This document shows, piece after piece, positions 1 to 11,955 of a stretch of 64,000 bases of DNA (positions are counted from its first letter, which is position 1; every line of letters begins with the position of its first letter). The position numbers were made by a program, and so were the translations under genes. The DNA comes from Augochlora pura. Taxonomy: Eukaryota > Arthropoda > Insecta > Hymenoptera > Halictidae. The notes beneath the pieces are model-generated. The model did no database searches and was not told the origin of the DNA. It was given only the letters and a program-made list of their open reading frames with translations. The stretch lies in assembly GCF_028453695.1 (NCBI RefSeq), contig NC_135778.1:37127214-37191213 (forward strand). Reading direction: 5' to 3'.

Positions 1-829
1 GAGAACTATAGGCTCTCGCCGACGCAACAGGTATACCGATTCGTGAATGTTTTCGAGCAGCGAAGAAACCTCGGCCTCATAGTAACCGCATCGCAGTAGG
101 GTAGATTAGGAGCGGCGAACTCTCATTGGCTCATTGCGAATAGTGCCAACAAATTCGTCTATTATTGGTCAGTGTCTGTTGCGAGTGTACCGGTGTAGGT
201 CGAACGTAGGTACGTTGCCGTAGGTATGCAGTTGCTGTTCCTCTAGCAGATTAGGCTAAAGGCTTTTGAAAATAGTTAAAATGGATAAATTTCTATGAGG
301 GTGACTCCGAAGAGTCGAATTGAAGGGTTGTTGTTAATATTTTATTAATTTCCTAAATCGTACTGTATTTAAAATTTGTTTAATATTGAATTGCAGTTAT
401 GATAGTTGTTAACAATTTATCATGCGCGAGAATCTGTTTTTCTACTGTTCTTGGTAATTTTTGTAAAAATTAGTTTTTATAAAAGACCATTCCCTAGCCA
501 GATTTCATCACTCTCGGACAACTTGCGAGGAATAATCACGAAACGAAGAAACAATCTAGCGTCTTCCGTCGGAGCGAGAAGCCCAGTCGTGCAGGTCCGC
601 TGAAACTTCCCATTGTCGTCGGATATCCGTGCGAAAGACGAGGCGAACGCGTTAATCCCGCTCCGCGAGGAACATCCTTTCGAATCTCGAACGGCGAGCA
701 ATTAGATGTAATCCCGATAACGTCTCGTCCCGGAATGATAAATAGCTGCCGGCCAGATTGTTCACTCGCTGGAAGTCGGAAGGGAACGGAACGTTGTGAA
801 AATTCACTTGATCGCCGGCGACGCGACGC
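1..829. other. No gene seen
   Basis: Mixed-composition DNA, GC-richer at 540-830. It contains only short frames in several overlapping phases and no recognisable domain. I found no convincing splice-bounded exon, RNA gene or complete mobile element. Confidence 0.5.
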
Positions 830-846
830 GACGATATAGAACGATA

Positions 847-1195
847 CGGCGACGCAACGGCAACACGGCGGCAACGCGGCGGCAACGCGGCGGTGACGCA
901 ACGGCAACGCGGCGGCAACGCGGCGGCAACGCAACGGCAACGCGGTGGCAACGCAACGGCGACGCGGCGGCAACGCAACGGCGACGCAACGGCGACGCAA
1001 CGGCGACGCAACGGCAACGCAACGACAACGCAACGGCAACGCGGCGGCGACGCGATGGCAACGCGATGGCAACGCAATGGCAACGCAATGGCAGCGCAAC
1101 AGCGTCAATATAGAACGCGACGGCGACGCGACGGCAACGCAATGGCGACAATACAAAACGCGACGGCAACGCAACAGCGACAATACAAAACGCAA
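847..1195. repeat. GC-rich 11-bp minisatellite (CGGCAACGCAA)
   Basis: From 847 to 1099 there are 23 consecutive 11-base units in exact register, variants of CGGCAACGCAA and CGGCAACGCGG with G/A and T/C substitutions but no length change. After 1099 the array decays through dispersed GCAACG and GACGC pieces to about 1195. Because 11 is not a multiple of 3 and the unit lacks stop codons, all reading frames stay open in the array, producing open frames of 100 to 227 codons on both strands. These should not be read as genes. Confidence 0.93.
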
Positions 1196-1831
1196 CGCTG
1201 CCCCAACGATACAGAACAACCAGATTCAGCAACGATAGTTATCGGCGGGTAAACAATTCGATTATTCCGGCCGGGAAAAGTCGGCAGCTCTCGGCGCGGT
1301 GGCTTTAAGCGCAAGCGGTTTCCGTCGGAATCCTCGTCGAGGACTCGTCCCCTCCGTCTGCAGCACAGACGGTAATTCTTGCTTAAACGGAGCGCCAGGA
1401 TGAACGAGATAGGGAAAGGGTTGGATTGCCTCGGCGCGCAAATTAGGAGCTGCCCTTGTTTTAGGCTGTTGTTTAATTTGGCAACCCCTTATGTCAGCCA
1501 CGCTCCGCCAAGATACACACGTTTTGCGACGTTGTTTCCGCTCGCAGTCGTGTCCCTTCCTCGTGCCCCTCGTTCATCCTTTTCGGCTGTCTATCCTCCG
1601 CTCTGGACTGCTCTCGTATACTCCTGGTTACCTTTCCCATCATCCCATTTTACAGTCCCGTGAGTATTATACGAAATTTTCTTGCCCTGTTCTTTATGTC
1701 CATCGTTAACTTTTCGTTCCTTTTTCTCTCAATCGTGTAGATGATCTTCACGCTTTTCTAGGGTTGCTTCTTCTTCTCGGGGTGCATCGATAGAGGTGTC
1801 TATTGTTATGTGTCTGTACATGCGACGCACT

Positions 1832-2133
1832 GAATAATACTAAAATAATATTAAAATACTGCTGAAAATAATACTAAAATATTGCTTAAAATATTACTAA
1901 AATACTGCTATAAATAATACTAAAAATACTGCTAAAAATAATACTAAAAATACTGCTAAACATAATACTGAAATATTGCTAAAAATACTAAAATAATACT
2001 GAAACACTGCTAAAAATAATACTAAAATACTGCTAAAAATAGTATTAAAATAAGACTAAAAATAATACTAAAATAATACTAAAATACTGCTTAAAATAAT
2101 ACTAAAATACTGCTAAAAATAATACTAAAAAAT
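1832..2133. repeat. AT-rich tandem repeat, about 23-24 bp
   Basis: Degenerate tandem units of the form ACTGCTAAAAATAATACTAAAAT are repeated about a dozen times. Unit length varies by a base or two, and some units carry only the AATAATACTAAA half. The array is non-coding. Confidence 0.88.
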
Positions 2134-2698
2134 ACCGCCTTTTTAAAAGAAATATTGAAATCTTAAAATTTCTTTTAACGTAAAATTCTTTTAGGTTATA
2201 TTCGGAAGCGTTTAAGGTTCGTAGCGACCGTCGTCAGTGACAATTACCTTCACCGGGACAAGTAATTTATTAAGCTGTTTTGTTTCGACATGGAGCAAAT
2301 TGTTCTATGACAGGGCTGTCATGAGTTGGTAAGTAGGATTGACCGTGCCAGAGCCTTTGTATCAGCACGTGTCTTGAGACCGGGAAGAGCTCTGCTACTT
2401 CAGACAGATAAATATAGGTAGATCTACCGCGATCAGGAATGGTTCGTTTGCTCGTACCACTTTATGGTGTGAGTGAAATTTTTTCGCGGAAGACAAAAAT
2501 GTCAGAGATTTTGTAATTTTTATGTCGCACAATAAAGTAGTATATATATATTTAAACTAGTGTTCGGATAATAGTTGTTCAGTTCTGCAACGGAATTTTA
2601 TCTTTGTATTTCTCAAACCATCTTTTTTAAAATTTTCAATTTTCAATTTAAAAACGGCGATGAACGTGTTAATAATGTATGCTTGACCAATGAAATGC
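2134..2698. other. No gene seen
   Basis: AT-rich to mixed sequence after the tandem array, ending at the assembly gap. No recognisable exon or element was found. Confidence 0.4.
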
Positions 2699-2798
2699 NN
2701 NNNNNNNNNNNNNNNNNNNNNNNNNNNNNNNNNNNNNNNNNNNNNNNNNNNNNNNNNNNNNNNNNNNNNNNNNNNNNNNNNNNNNNNNNNNNNNNNNN
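2699..2798. other. Assembly gap of 100 N
   Basis: Exactly 100 undetermined bases, a conventional placeholder for a join of unknown size. Open frames that cross it are meaningless. Confidence 0.97.
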
Positions 2799-3332
2799 GC
2801 ACTTTCGGCGTCGCGGCGTCGGGACAGGAACGTGTGTCGACTTCCTTGAACCGGTTGTAATTTGTAGAACGTCCGGTCCGGACGTTCGCCCGTCCTGTTT
2901 TCCTCTACTTAATCCCATCCCCCCCATCTTCTCCTCCTCCTCCTCCTCCACCTATCACGAAATTGGAGCTCGTTCCACGGTGCCTCGGATTCTCCTCGAT
3001 TTTTCACGGCTTTCATCGCGAAATACTTTAAAAGGGAATCTCGAAAGTAATTAGGACGATTGCGAGCCTCTCGCATCGACTCCGTCGACGCCGGCCAATG
3101 TTCTTCCCCCGCCATCTTTAATCTCTTTAGACGCGTAGACGCGAGAGATTCCGAACGTTTCGCTCGTTTTGCTTCTATTCTTTCCGCGTTGCTTCTTGTT
3201 CTTAGGGTTTGCCCGCGGCTACTTTTATCGTACAGGAAACGCCGTCTTTGTGTCCTCGTTCATTAACCGCGACGCGGCCGGCCCCGCGACGATCACGCGA
3301 CACCAGAGTCGATTAACGCCCACGCGAGGATC
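2799..3332. other. GC-rich stretch, no gene recognised
   Basis: GC-rich sequence with TCC repeats near 2930-2950. Short frames are open in several phases, as expected for GC-rich DNA, and no domain or convincing splice-bounded exon is visible. Confidence 0.4.
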
Positions 3333-3825
3333 TTTATGGGACACCGTGGATAGGATATGTGATGCATATTTTTCAGTGAGATTTTTTTAATATTTTGCAT
3401 TTGATGCAATTTTTACTGTAATTCTAAAATAACTTTTCCGATTTTTCCTAACTTTTGATATTATGAAAAATTAGATTTGAGAAATTATTATTTATGGGAC
3501 ACCGTGGATAGGATATAACGATTAATATTTTTTAGCAATATTTTTTAATATTTTGCATTTGATGCAATTTTTACTGTAATTCTAAAATAACTTTTCCGAT
3601 TTTTCCTAACTTTTAATATTATGAAAAATTAGATTTGAAAAATTATTATTCATGGGACACCATGTATAGGATATGTTGATTCATATTTTTCAGCAGTATT
3701 TTTTAAACCTTTGCATTCGAAGCTATTTTAACTGTAATTCTGAAATAACTTTTCTGATATACAGTATTTTCATTTTATGTGACAATAATTTTTTATGTTA
3801 TGAAAAATTAGATTTGAAAAATTAT
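3333..3825. repeat. 158-bp tandem repeat derived from family I element
   Basis: Three head-to-tail units start at 3333, 3491 and 3649, a spacing of exactly 158 bases. Each begins with a TTTATGGGACACCGTGGATA-like segment. Units 1 and 2 are nearly identical, while unit 3 is diverged. The second half of each unit (for example from about 3393 and from 3708) matches the 5' end and body of the family I TTAA element: CCTTTGCATTCGAAG followed by ACTGTAATTCTGAAATAA. The array therefore appears to have grown from a copy of that element plus a flanking piece. It is non-coding. Confidence 0.85.
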
Positions 3826-3965
3826 TAATACTTTATTGTATACATTCTTTTATATACTAAACTATTTACTATAGTTTCGTTCTTCGCTATATTTTCTACA
3901 CAATCCTCCAATAATTAGTTTATTAATCAAAGCATCTTCCTCTGGACATATAACAAATGGAGGTT
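3826..3965. repeat. Dispersed block shared with 24521-24655
   Basis: About 130 bases here, including TATACATTCTT and CACAATCCTCCAATAATTAG, recur with few differences at 24521-24655 on the same strand. Both copies sit beside family I sequence, so this is probably internal sequence of a longer member of that family, although the orientation of the flanking ends differs between the two places. Confidence 0.7.
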
Positions 3966-5730
3966 AATTACAATTTCTCGGCTTTTTACAAGCACTACGT
4001 TAAAAAGGATAAAATAAATAACACAATAATAAAAGGATATAATAATAAAACAGAAAATAGATAATAAACATCATAAAATATATTTCGAGACGAATCAATA
4101 ACCGAGTCCTTATTTTTCCTCTTTTCACGACTTCTCCTCCCAAACTCATCCAACTGTTCCGACAAAAATTGTCCGGCACAAAGTTATTAAAAATCGTCCA
4201 TCAAATATAATTCTCCGACAACGATCGCGTCGGATCGAAAGATTTTTGTTTCAGCGTTAAAAAAAAAAAATCCGAAGCGCATCGAGCGGTAACCTTTTCT
4301 GACTGGGGGTATCCTTTTCGCGAGTACTGTACGCAAATATCGCTTGTTCCTGTTTGCTCGATCCGTCGATTTTTCGCCATTTCCCCCATCGAAAGAGTTT
4401 CCCATTTTCCACGCTCGGTAAGCGCTCTCTCTCCTCTCCCTTTCTCTCTACCGTCTGTGTGTTTCATCCACCCCCCGTCACAGACTTGTTTGCCCATTTC
4501 CGAAGCGGCTCTACTCACTTATCGACGTTTTAGCGATTAAAGCTATTCCCGGCGGCGCGCGGCGGTAACGCGAATCTTCGCTCGAGATTTATTCGGTTAC
4601 GGACGGACCCGGTACTCTCTCTCTCTCTCTCTCTCTTTCTCGCCGACGTAATATAATGCCAACAATTTTCGGCTGCACCCTTTGTCGGCGTGTACCAACG
4701 CCGTGATATTCTTTTGTTCGCAGCGTTTAATCTAGGAGAGAGCCGCGATCGTAATATTGGCAGACCGGTCAAGCTAAATCGTCACAGATATTGGATAGAG
4801 CACAGTTATAACTTATTGGAGTTGTGAGCGATAATTATTTAAAACGTGAGGTATTGAATGTGGTTCATTTGCGATACGGAAACGTACGCGATTGTCGTTG
4901 ATATAAGGAACAATATTAATTATTTGCTGAGAAGAGGAAAGTATACTTTGTGATGGATATATTCTTTTAATGGTCTTGGTTATATAGAATTTTTTATTTA
5001 AATTATTACGAAGCGAAAAAGAATTTTTATACTTTTAGCAGACGATAAGGTGTTTATTATTTTTGATTATATTTGAAAGGAGCTATTTTAAATATAAATT
5101 CGAGGAAGTCTGAATTAATAATAAATAAATAACAAATCAACTATAAATAAAAAATAAATCAATTTCAAACAACAAAAATCGTCCACTGATTTCGCATCGA
5201 AAAAGAAAGGAAATTCATGGGACACCCTAGTATTCATTCTAAAATTAAAGAAGAAACAAATTGACCGGATCTCGTGGACCTCGACGGATCTCTGTGTAAC
5301 AAAGATATCATCTCGAGAATTTAACAGCGACTTTCTAACTTAATAAAGCGGCCTCCTGGTCGTCGGCCCCGGTCTGCCCGAGTCCGTCGACGATGACTCA
5401 TTTTTGCGAGGAGAACTTTGTCACGGTTAGTGAACATTCTTCTCGGCTGACCCAACACGTGTCACGTTAATCGAGCACGCGATCCATTGTATGATCCAAT
5501 GAGACGGGGGTGGACGAATCATGGGAATACTTCTTGACGCAGACCGAGAAGAGCCGCAAGCTTTCATGGGCGTCGTTTATCGCGACGCTAACGCTGAAGA
5601 TTATTATAGTGTAAAGTGAACAAGAGGTGCGCCTACGGAGCCATGAGATTGATGATATATCAGTTTTTATGTACTGTGAGTCATGGGGGTAGTGGATAGT
5701 CTTTTTCCAGATGGAATAACTATTATTGAA
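3966..5730. other. No gene seen
   Basis: AT-rich to mixed sequence. It holds a short CT run near 4614-4636, an A run at 4260-4270, and a moderately GC-rich segment at 5340-5600 containing an ACACGTGTCACGT motif. No exon with convincing splice sites and coding character was found. Confidence 0.4.
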
Positions 5731-6023
5731 TTAACCCTTTCACTCCGACGGGCGTATCGAAGAATGACCATTTATGTACGAAGAGGGTACATTATATTTT
5801 CATAGCATATATATGCTTTTATTTCATACTTTTGTTAATCAATAAACAGTTGACTATAATATTAAAAAAAATAAATTATGATTACAAATTTGTATATTTT
5901 AGAAAGTGAAGTGATATTACTGAATATAATAAATATTATTGTCAAATTTAGAGAACAAGTGCCTTAGTCAAGAGTACCTCGGTGTCGACTACTCAGTAAA
6001 GCGCTTCGTAGCGAAAGGGTTAA
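5731..6023. mobile_element. Family III TTAA MITE
   Basis: A 293-bp insertion bounded by TTAA at 5731-5734 and 6020-6023. The left end reads CCCTTTCACTCCGACGGGCG and the right end, inverted, begins CCCTTTCGCTACGAAG. The left end matches the inverted right end of the copy at 44735-45058, including a downstream GAAGAATGACC. No transposase frame is present, so it is non-autonomous. The TTAA target and CCC termini are typical of the piggyBac superfamily. Confidence 0.82.
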
Positions 6024-6659
6024 ACCAGATAGCTTGAATTTGTATGGAATGTTAGATGAATCGGTCGAGAAATTTCAAAGAAAAATTGCGGCTAGATGGA
6101 ACGACAATAAAACTGTATCGTTTTAAACATTTTCAACAAAGGCCAAAAAAAAGCAATCATTTTTATAATTGTAATTTGCAGATTTTGGAAAAATTTAAAA
6201 CCCGATAGATTTTTTATTATATTTTTGGTGATAGATTCCTCAACTATCGAACTCGAAAGTTTAATGCCAGCGAAGTGAAAATAATCCATGCTCGGCCAGA
6301 CGAGGATTCAAGGAGTATAGAATATAATGTGCCGGAACAATTCATTGGATAATTAACGTTGTAGTTGTATCTGATCCGATAATAGAATTCCGCGCAGACT
6401 CTCTGCAACTAATTACATTGACCTGAAGAGTCTTAGTTTAACTCTGACGTGATTATAAGACATTGTACGCGTTCAGCTATGCAATTACGGTATCCGATTA
6501 TTAAATGGTAGAACCACGATTAATCGAATTGGATTCTACCCCGATCTTTATTATTCGGTATTTTTTGAATATTTCAAGCAACAACGATGGAGCCATGGAT
6601 ATAAATTGAATGAATTCTAGGATGTTGGAAGAATAATTAATCGAAAATGAAAATATTAG
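6024..6659. other. No gene seen
   Basis: AT-rich sequence with no recognisable coding exon or complete element. Confidence 0.4.
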
Positions 6660-7310
6660 GAATGTGGTTATTTCGAGGCGATCGGCGTGATATAGCTTAA
6701 ATTGAAGCTAAAAGTGTCTACTTTTTTACCGATTTATAGTAAATTAAAAAAGCATCGTGGGGATAATTTTTACAAGTCGGAAAACCCTAATATGACCTTC
6801 AAGATGACTGGCCCCATTTTACAAGGAGAATTTGATTAATTTCTAGGTTACGTTTCCGTGAATATTTTTTAATGCAATTTAGCTTAAATTAAAGCGAAAA
6901 GTGTCTACTTTTTACCGATTTATAATAAATTAAAAAAGGATCGTAGGTACCATTTCTACAATTCCAGAAACTCTATCCTAACCTCAAAGTTAAGTGGCCC
7001 CATTTACAGGAATAATTCGATTAATTTTTAGGTCACGTTCCCATGAATATTTTTCAATAAAATTTAGCTTAAATTAAAGCTGAAAGTGTCTATTTTTTAT
7101 CAATATACGTTAAATAAAAAAACAATCATGGGTACCATTTCTACAATTCCAGAAACCTAACCCTACCCTCCAAGTTAATTGATCCCTCCTTACAGGGAAA
7201 TTCAATTAATTATTAGGTTATGTTCTCTTAAATCTTTTTCAATGTAATACAGCCCAAATTAAAGCAAAAAGTGTCTATTTTTCACCGATACACAATAAAT
7301 GTGTTAACAA
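6660..7310. repeat. 185-187-bp tandem repeat
   Basis: Diverged head-to-tail units carry the landmark TAGCTTAAATTAAAGC followed by AAAGTGTCTA. Landmarks lie at 6693, 6880, 7065 and 7250 (spacings 187, 185, 185). Units share GACTGGCCCCATTTTACA-like and TCTACAATTCCAGAAAC segments. Copies are perhaps 75-85% alike by eye. It is non-coding AT-rich DNA with a near-nucleosomal repeat length. Confidence 0.88.
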
Positions 7311-7960
7311 CGAAAGTGGTTCCGTGAATCTTTTCCAATATCGAGTGTACAATACAATGTAACCGGCGTACAATGCAATGAACATACAGCACAAATTGAA
7401 ATACGAATCCGAATCTGTTCCATGTTTCCGAATCTTGTAGCAATTAGCGTCAGACATATATGAATATGGTGGTACGAAGATGAATGCACATGTTTGTGGT
7501 GGGTATGACAATTGATATCTCGAGCGGAATCGGATCGGTGCGAGGACTGATCTCCCGTAAACGAGGTGCTGTCGATTTTCCTATGTAATTAATTTCGACG
7601 GCGATCCGAATTACGAATTACAATCTAATTGGATTACTTTGTAATTCTTATCATTGAGTAATCAATTGAAAGTATAATATTGAAGATATTAAGATAATTT
7701 GAAATTTTTTAATATCATTTATAAGTAGAGATTTGTTATAAGAAAAACTGTAAAATATGTCACGCAATAATTTCCTTTTGGAAGTTGCAACTGCGTTAAT
7801 AATAAAAAGAAAACAATTGTAATTCTTTTTGCCGAAGGGAGCGATCGAAAATCGAATAAAAGTTGACGAATAAAAAATCTAGAATAAAAGGCTCTACCGA
7901 TTTTTGTTGATCGGAATTTTTGCGATTTTTGTAACGAAGAAATGAGAAGATGAAATATGA
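7311..7960. other. No gene seen
   Basis: AT-rich sequence with short frames only and no identifiable feature. Confidence 0.4.
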
Positions 7961-8129
7961 AGTATAATAATTTGGAATATAATAATTTGAACTATAATAA
8001 TTTCGACTATAACAATTTGGACTATAATAATTTGAACTATAATAATTTGGACTATAATAATTTGGTCTATAAGAATTTGAACCATAATAATTTGAACTAT
8101 AATAACTTGAACTATAATAATTTGGTCTA
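7961..8129. repeat. 15-bp tandem repeat
   Basis: About eleven units of ACTATAATAATTTGG and close variants. Because the unit is a multiple of three, the minus strand shows an artificial IIIVQ-repeat frame; it is not a gene. Confidence 0.92.
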
Positions 8130-8519
8130 ACAGCTGCAAACTCCTGCTTAGGCGATTTTCTTGCTCGCTCCGGTCCCGGTCACTTCATTACCAACCTACC
8201 GCACATAAAAGTTTCAAGCATCATTTTCCCATGCCATTTCAAACGTGCCACGAAATAAATTTTTCCTCAACTTAATTCAAGATCGTGTTCCGAAATAGCC
8301 TCCGGCTGCCGCGACTCTCTTTCATGTATCATATGTCATTAGTAGACCGCGCGGTGGCTTATGCAAACATTTTTACAAATAAACGTACAAAGCTGCGAAG
8401 TTGAAAGAAGTTCCCTTTTTCCCTTTGAAACAGCCCCTCCTCCCTTTTCACCCTATTTTCTTTTCGAATACGAGACAGCGACGCTGTTACACGAATTTAA
8501 CAATCATATTGTTCCTAAC

Positions 8520-8735
8520 TTAACCCCTTCCACTCGAAGCCATTTTAACTGTGATTCCAAAGTAATTTTTCCGACATATAGCGTTTCCATTTTATATTAC
8601 AAAATATATTTTATTCATACGAAATTGAATCTTGTAACTCGTGCAACAACGGTTATAATATTAATCATTTTCGAAATTGAACTTTTCGTAATATAAGAAT
8701 TATTTTGGAGCGTGATAGGATAATTTCAGCGGTGT
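8520..8735 (+). mobile_element. Family I TTAA MITE, 3'-truncated
   Basis: Starts with TTAA at 8520 and CCCCTTCCACTCGAAGCC, followed by the family body (ACTGTGATTCCAAAGTAA, then CCGACATATAGCG). Similarity to the complete copies runs to about 8735 (GGATAATTTCAGCGGTG), where the expected GAGTCACC and terminal repeat are missing. The 3' end appears to be lost. Confidence 0.8.
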
Positions 8736-9590
8736 TTTTTACTAGCAATTTTTATTTAAAACATTTATTCGTAGGACGAATATTTTACGAGTTATTTGAG
8801 GTAGCCATGTTTGATTAGCCATAATTAATTAAATTGCTTTAACAATGTGGTGGTCGATTAGAACTATTTTGGTAGTCAATTGGTTTAAAAATACCATCTG
8901 TCCGGCAAAATTTGCCATTCCGCATAAAGACGTTTCCGAAGAAGCATTCCCAACGACACGACGAGAAATTCAATGAATCGTTCGTGAAATGGAACTGACT
9001 GAAACCCCGCGGACCCGTTAGCAAAAGAGCCGAGCCGCTTCCTTTTTCCAGGAAAAATCTTGGAACGCTATCGCCGGAAGCGGCGAAGTTCGACAGGGCC
9101 CCCTCTCGCGTCGAAGGGCTCCTCGACGTCCGATAGATATCAAAGAGAAAGGGAGAGGAGAACCGCGGGATCGACAGTTCGCCGAACGGAAAAGGATCGT
9201 TCGTAGATCGGATCCGTGGACCGTGGAGAGGACAGTGACAGTGTGTCCCGCGTGGAAATAGACGTGACTCGGTCGAACCCGACGAACGAGATCCCCCCCG
9301 TCCCCTCTACCCGTCCCGTGGTCCGGTCTCGTCGGGACCGCGGATAATTGCTGTCAAGTAAAAGGGGCGAGATGTTAAGCTACATCTCGTCGAAACAACC
9401 GCAATTAAGGTCGAGCCGTGGCTCGGTAATGGCTCGTATTACATGCAGGTTACATGGCCGGGCGGAACGGCTCCGCGCGAGGTTATGCGACGACCTATAT
9501 GGGGGCCGTCGACAGATTTTTATAGGTTCGGCTACGGAAAGCGAACGATTCGTGATCAGTGGGATCTTATGTAATCATTACAGCACAGTA
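8736..9590. other. GC-rich stretch 9000-9350, no gene recognised
   Basis: AT-rich at first, then GC-rich around 9000-9350 with a short C run near 9293. Short open frames occur in several phases. No domain, TATA box or initiator with proper spacing was found. Confidence 0.4.
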
Positions 9591-9890
9591 GAATTTTATT
9601 TTATTTTAGAATTATTGGATTTTATTTTATTTTAGAATTATTGAAGTTTATTTTATTTTAGAATTATTGAATTTTATTTTATTTTAGAATTATTGAATTT
9701 TATTTTATTTTAGAATTATACAATTTTATTTCATTTTAGAATTATACAATTTTATTTTATAACCATAGAATTTTATTTTATTTTATAATTATAGGATTTT
9801 ATTTTATTCTATAATCACAGAATTTTATGTTATTTTATAATTACAGAATTTTACTTTACCTTATCATTATAGAATTTTATTTTACTATAT
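9591..9890. repeat. 26-bp AT-rich tandem repeat
   Basis: About eleven units of GAATTTTATTTTATTTTAGA plus ATTATT; the first two start at 9591 and 9617. Units become more diverged toward 9890. Confidence 0.9.
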
Positions 9891-11716
9891 TGTACAATTA
9901 TATTTCATGGCTGCGATCGCTGTTGGAACAACGATATTTGAAATACTATTTCACATTACATATCACTTTCTTTTCTAATTATTCGAAATAATTATTTAAG
10001 ATAATTTTATCTTGTAACACAATTACTATCTTCGATCTCATTTATTCTGTTATTCTCACCAACATTTTTGCGACATATTAAACAAAAGACACGTTTAATT
10101 TTAAAAGATAATTTAACAGTGCGTTTCTCAACAAATCTCCGCCGATCCAAAGGCGTAGACTCGCGCCACGGGCGCGATATTATAATTCGTACACACGCCC
10201 TGTACAGGAGAGAAGAACGAATCCGCTCGAATGGTATTTAAAACACTTCGTTGGCCAAGAACGCGGCATCGGTATCATAAGGAAGCTCGCGATTCGTTCC
10301 GCGGATACAAAGGGATGCGCGCGCGTGCGCGCGGGTGTGTGTGCGCGCTCGTTTATTTTCCTATTTCCCCGCCGAAACTCAAAGGAATGCTTTGCGAGGC
10401 AGCGCGCCGGTAACGGAATTAAAATTTCACAACGAGGAAAATAAATTTTTCCGGCGGCGTTTTTAATTTCGTCGTGCGGAAGTAATCTTATCATTGACGG
10501 GGAGCCTCCGCGTGCCTGACGCGGTACAAAAGCATTCGCGCGACGTCTTTTGTGTTGCGACGCCCGTGACTCGTGACGCTAATGAACACGACTTCTTTGG
10601 ACGGATCACGCTGTGTTCCTCGCTCGGCGACGGAACAATCGACTTCCCTTTAATCCTGGCCGGCCGCGGAAAACACAATATTCCCCGGGGAACAGGAATA
10701 ATTGAACGGAAACGTCGGACAATCGACACGTTTTCGATCAAATCGGCGGAGAATCGAGCATACGAAATATATTTTTTATTTATTATGATATAAGAAAAAG
10801 TTTTTAATTAACATTGTCACGCGAAGGATGTAATACAATAATAATAAAATGTTGAAATCTTTTTCGATTTATATACTTAATTATAGAATAATAAATATTC
10901 TATACAATGATGCATAATTTCTAATAATTAAGTATTCGTGAAGCGTTACACAATTTTTTAATTTTAATTTTAATTTTATAATTTTTAATTTTACGCGTTG
11001 TATTAAATCTCTCATTTAAATTATTATTTTAATCTCGAAAACATAACCTCGAGCAATTTATTTGCCAATCACAATGTTTGCCACCGCGAACAAACTAACG
11101 TTTCCCTCCGTCGTTTTTTTCCATCGCGAAAAACAAGCGGGATATTTTAGATGCTCGAGGTAAGTGAGCCACCCTTTGATACATAAATAATAATATATTT
11201 AATTATAACACAAGCGTAAAGTAGAAATTACGAAAGGAAAATTCTCTGGTAAAATATCTTCGCACGCGTTCCTCCCGCCACGATCACGAAAACACAGGAA
11301 CAAACACATAACCTCACTCTCTGCGCGCGCGTTCGCCGTCGTCGACGTATTCGTATATTATTGTCATTCCTAACTACGTTCGCGTTCGTGCAATCAAAAC
11401 AAGTCTCGCGAAATGTGCCTCGATAACGTTCTGTTTTCGCCGTCCTTCTAATTGCCGCGAAATAAATCCTGTTATTTGAAATAGAACGTTTTGCGGGGGT
11501 TCTTTTATGGGTAAACTTTGGGATGGAAAATATGCCGTTCTCGAATTGTTTTCATTGAATTTGAGAACGACTAGTTTTAATCTACCGTTGTTTTATATCG
11601 GTTACGAAAATTTATAATATAATTTGGTAAAGGTAAATAATTAAGCTAAATCAAATTCAAGTTTCAATTTTTTGTTAAAAATATTTAAACGTTGAGATGA
11701 GAGTTGGCGAACGATG
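9891..11716. other. No gene seen
   Basis: AT-rich flanks surround a GC-rich core at 10140-10760, which includes an alternating GCGCGTGCGCGC tract near 10318-10350. Overlapping frames of about 90-105 codons lie on both strands of the GC-rich part without a recognisable domain. Confidence 0.4.
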
Positions 11717-11718
11717 TA

Positions 11719-11955
11719 AAAGGTGTCGTGTAACAGGTGAATACAACCAAATGGCGATTTCAATTTTAAAAATTAAGTCGATAATATATAACAACTATAT
11801 AATTATATAATATACAATTTTTTAATTCAAGGCTTCATTTTCGAGAAAAATTGGGTTGGAGAAATAATATTATTAAATAAAGATTATTTAAAATATTTAT
11901 TTTTAATTTATTTGCAACGCCTACGAACTTGTATTATCAGGTAGACGACACCCTG
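11719..11955. mobile_element. MITE with GGTGTCG ends, TA-flanked
   Basis: About 237 bp. The left end (AAGGTGTCGTGTAACAGGTG) and the inverted right end (CAGGGTGTCGTCTACCTGAT) form imperfect terminal inverted repeats of roughly 26 bases. TA dinucleotides flank both ends (11717 and 11956), as expected for Tc1/mariner-type insertion. No coding frame is present. The superfamily assignment rests on the TA flank and the GGTGTC end only. Confidence 0.6.

Noticed and set aside
536..1219. 227-codon minus-strand frame with CRCVAVALP-type repeats
   Set aside because: It is produced by the stop-free 11-bp minisatellite; comparable frames are open on both strands.
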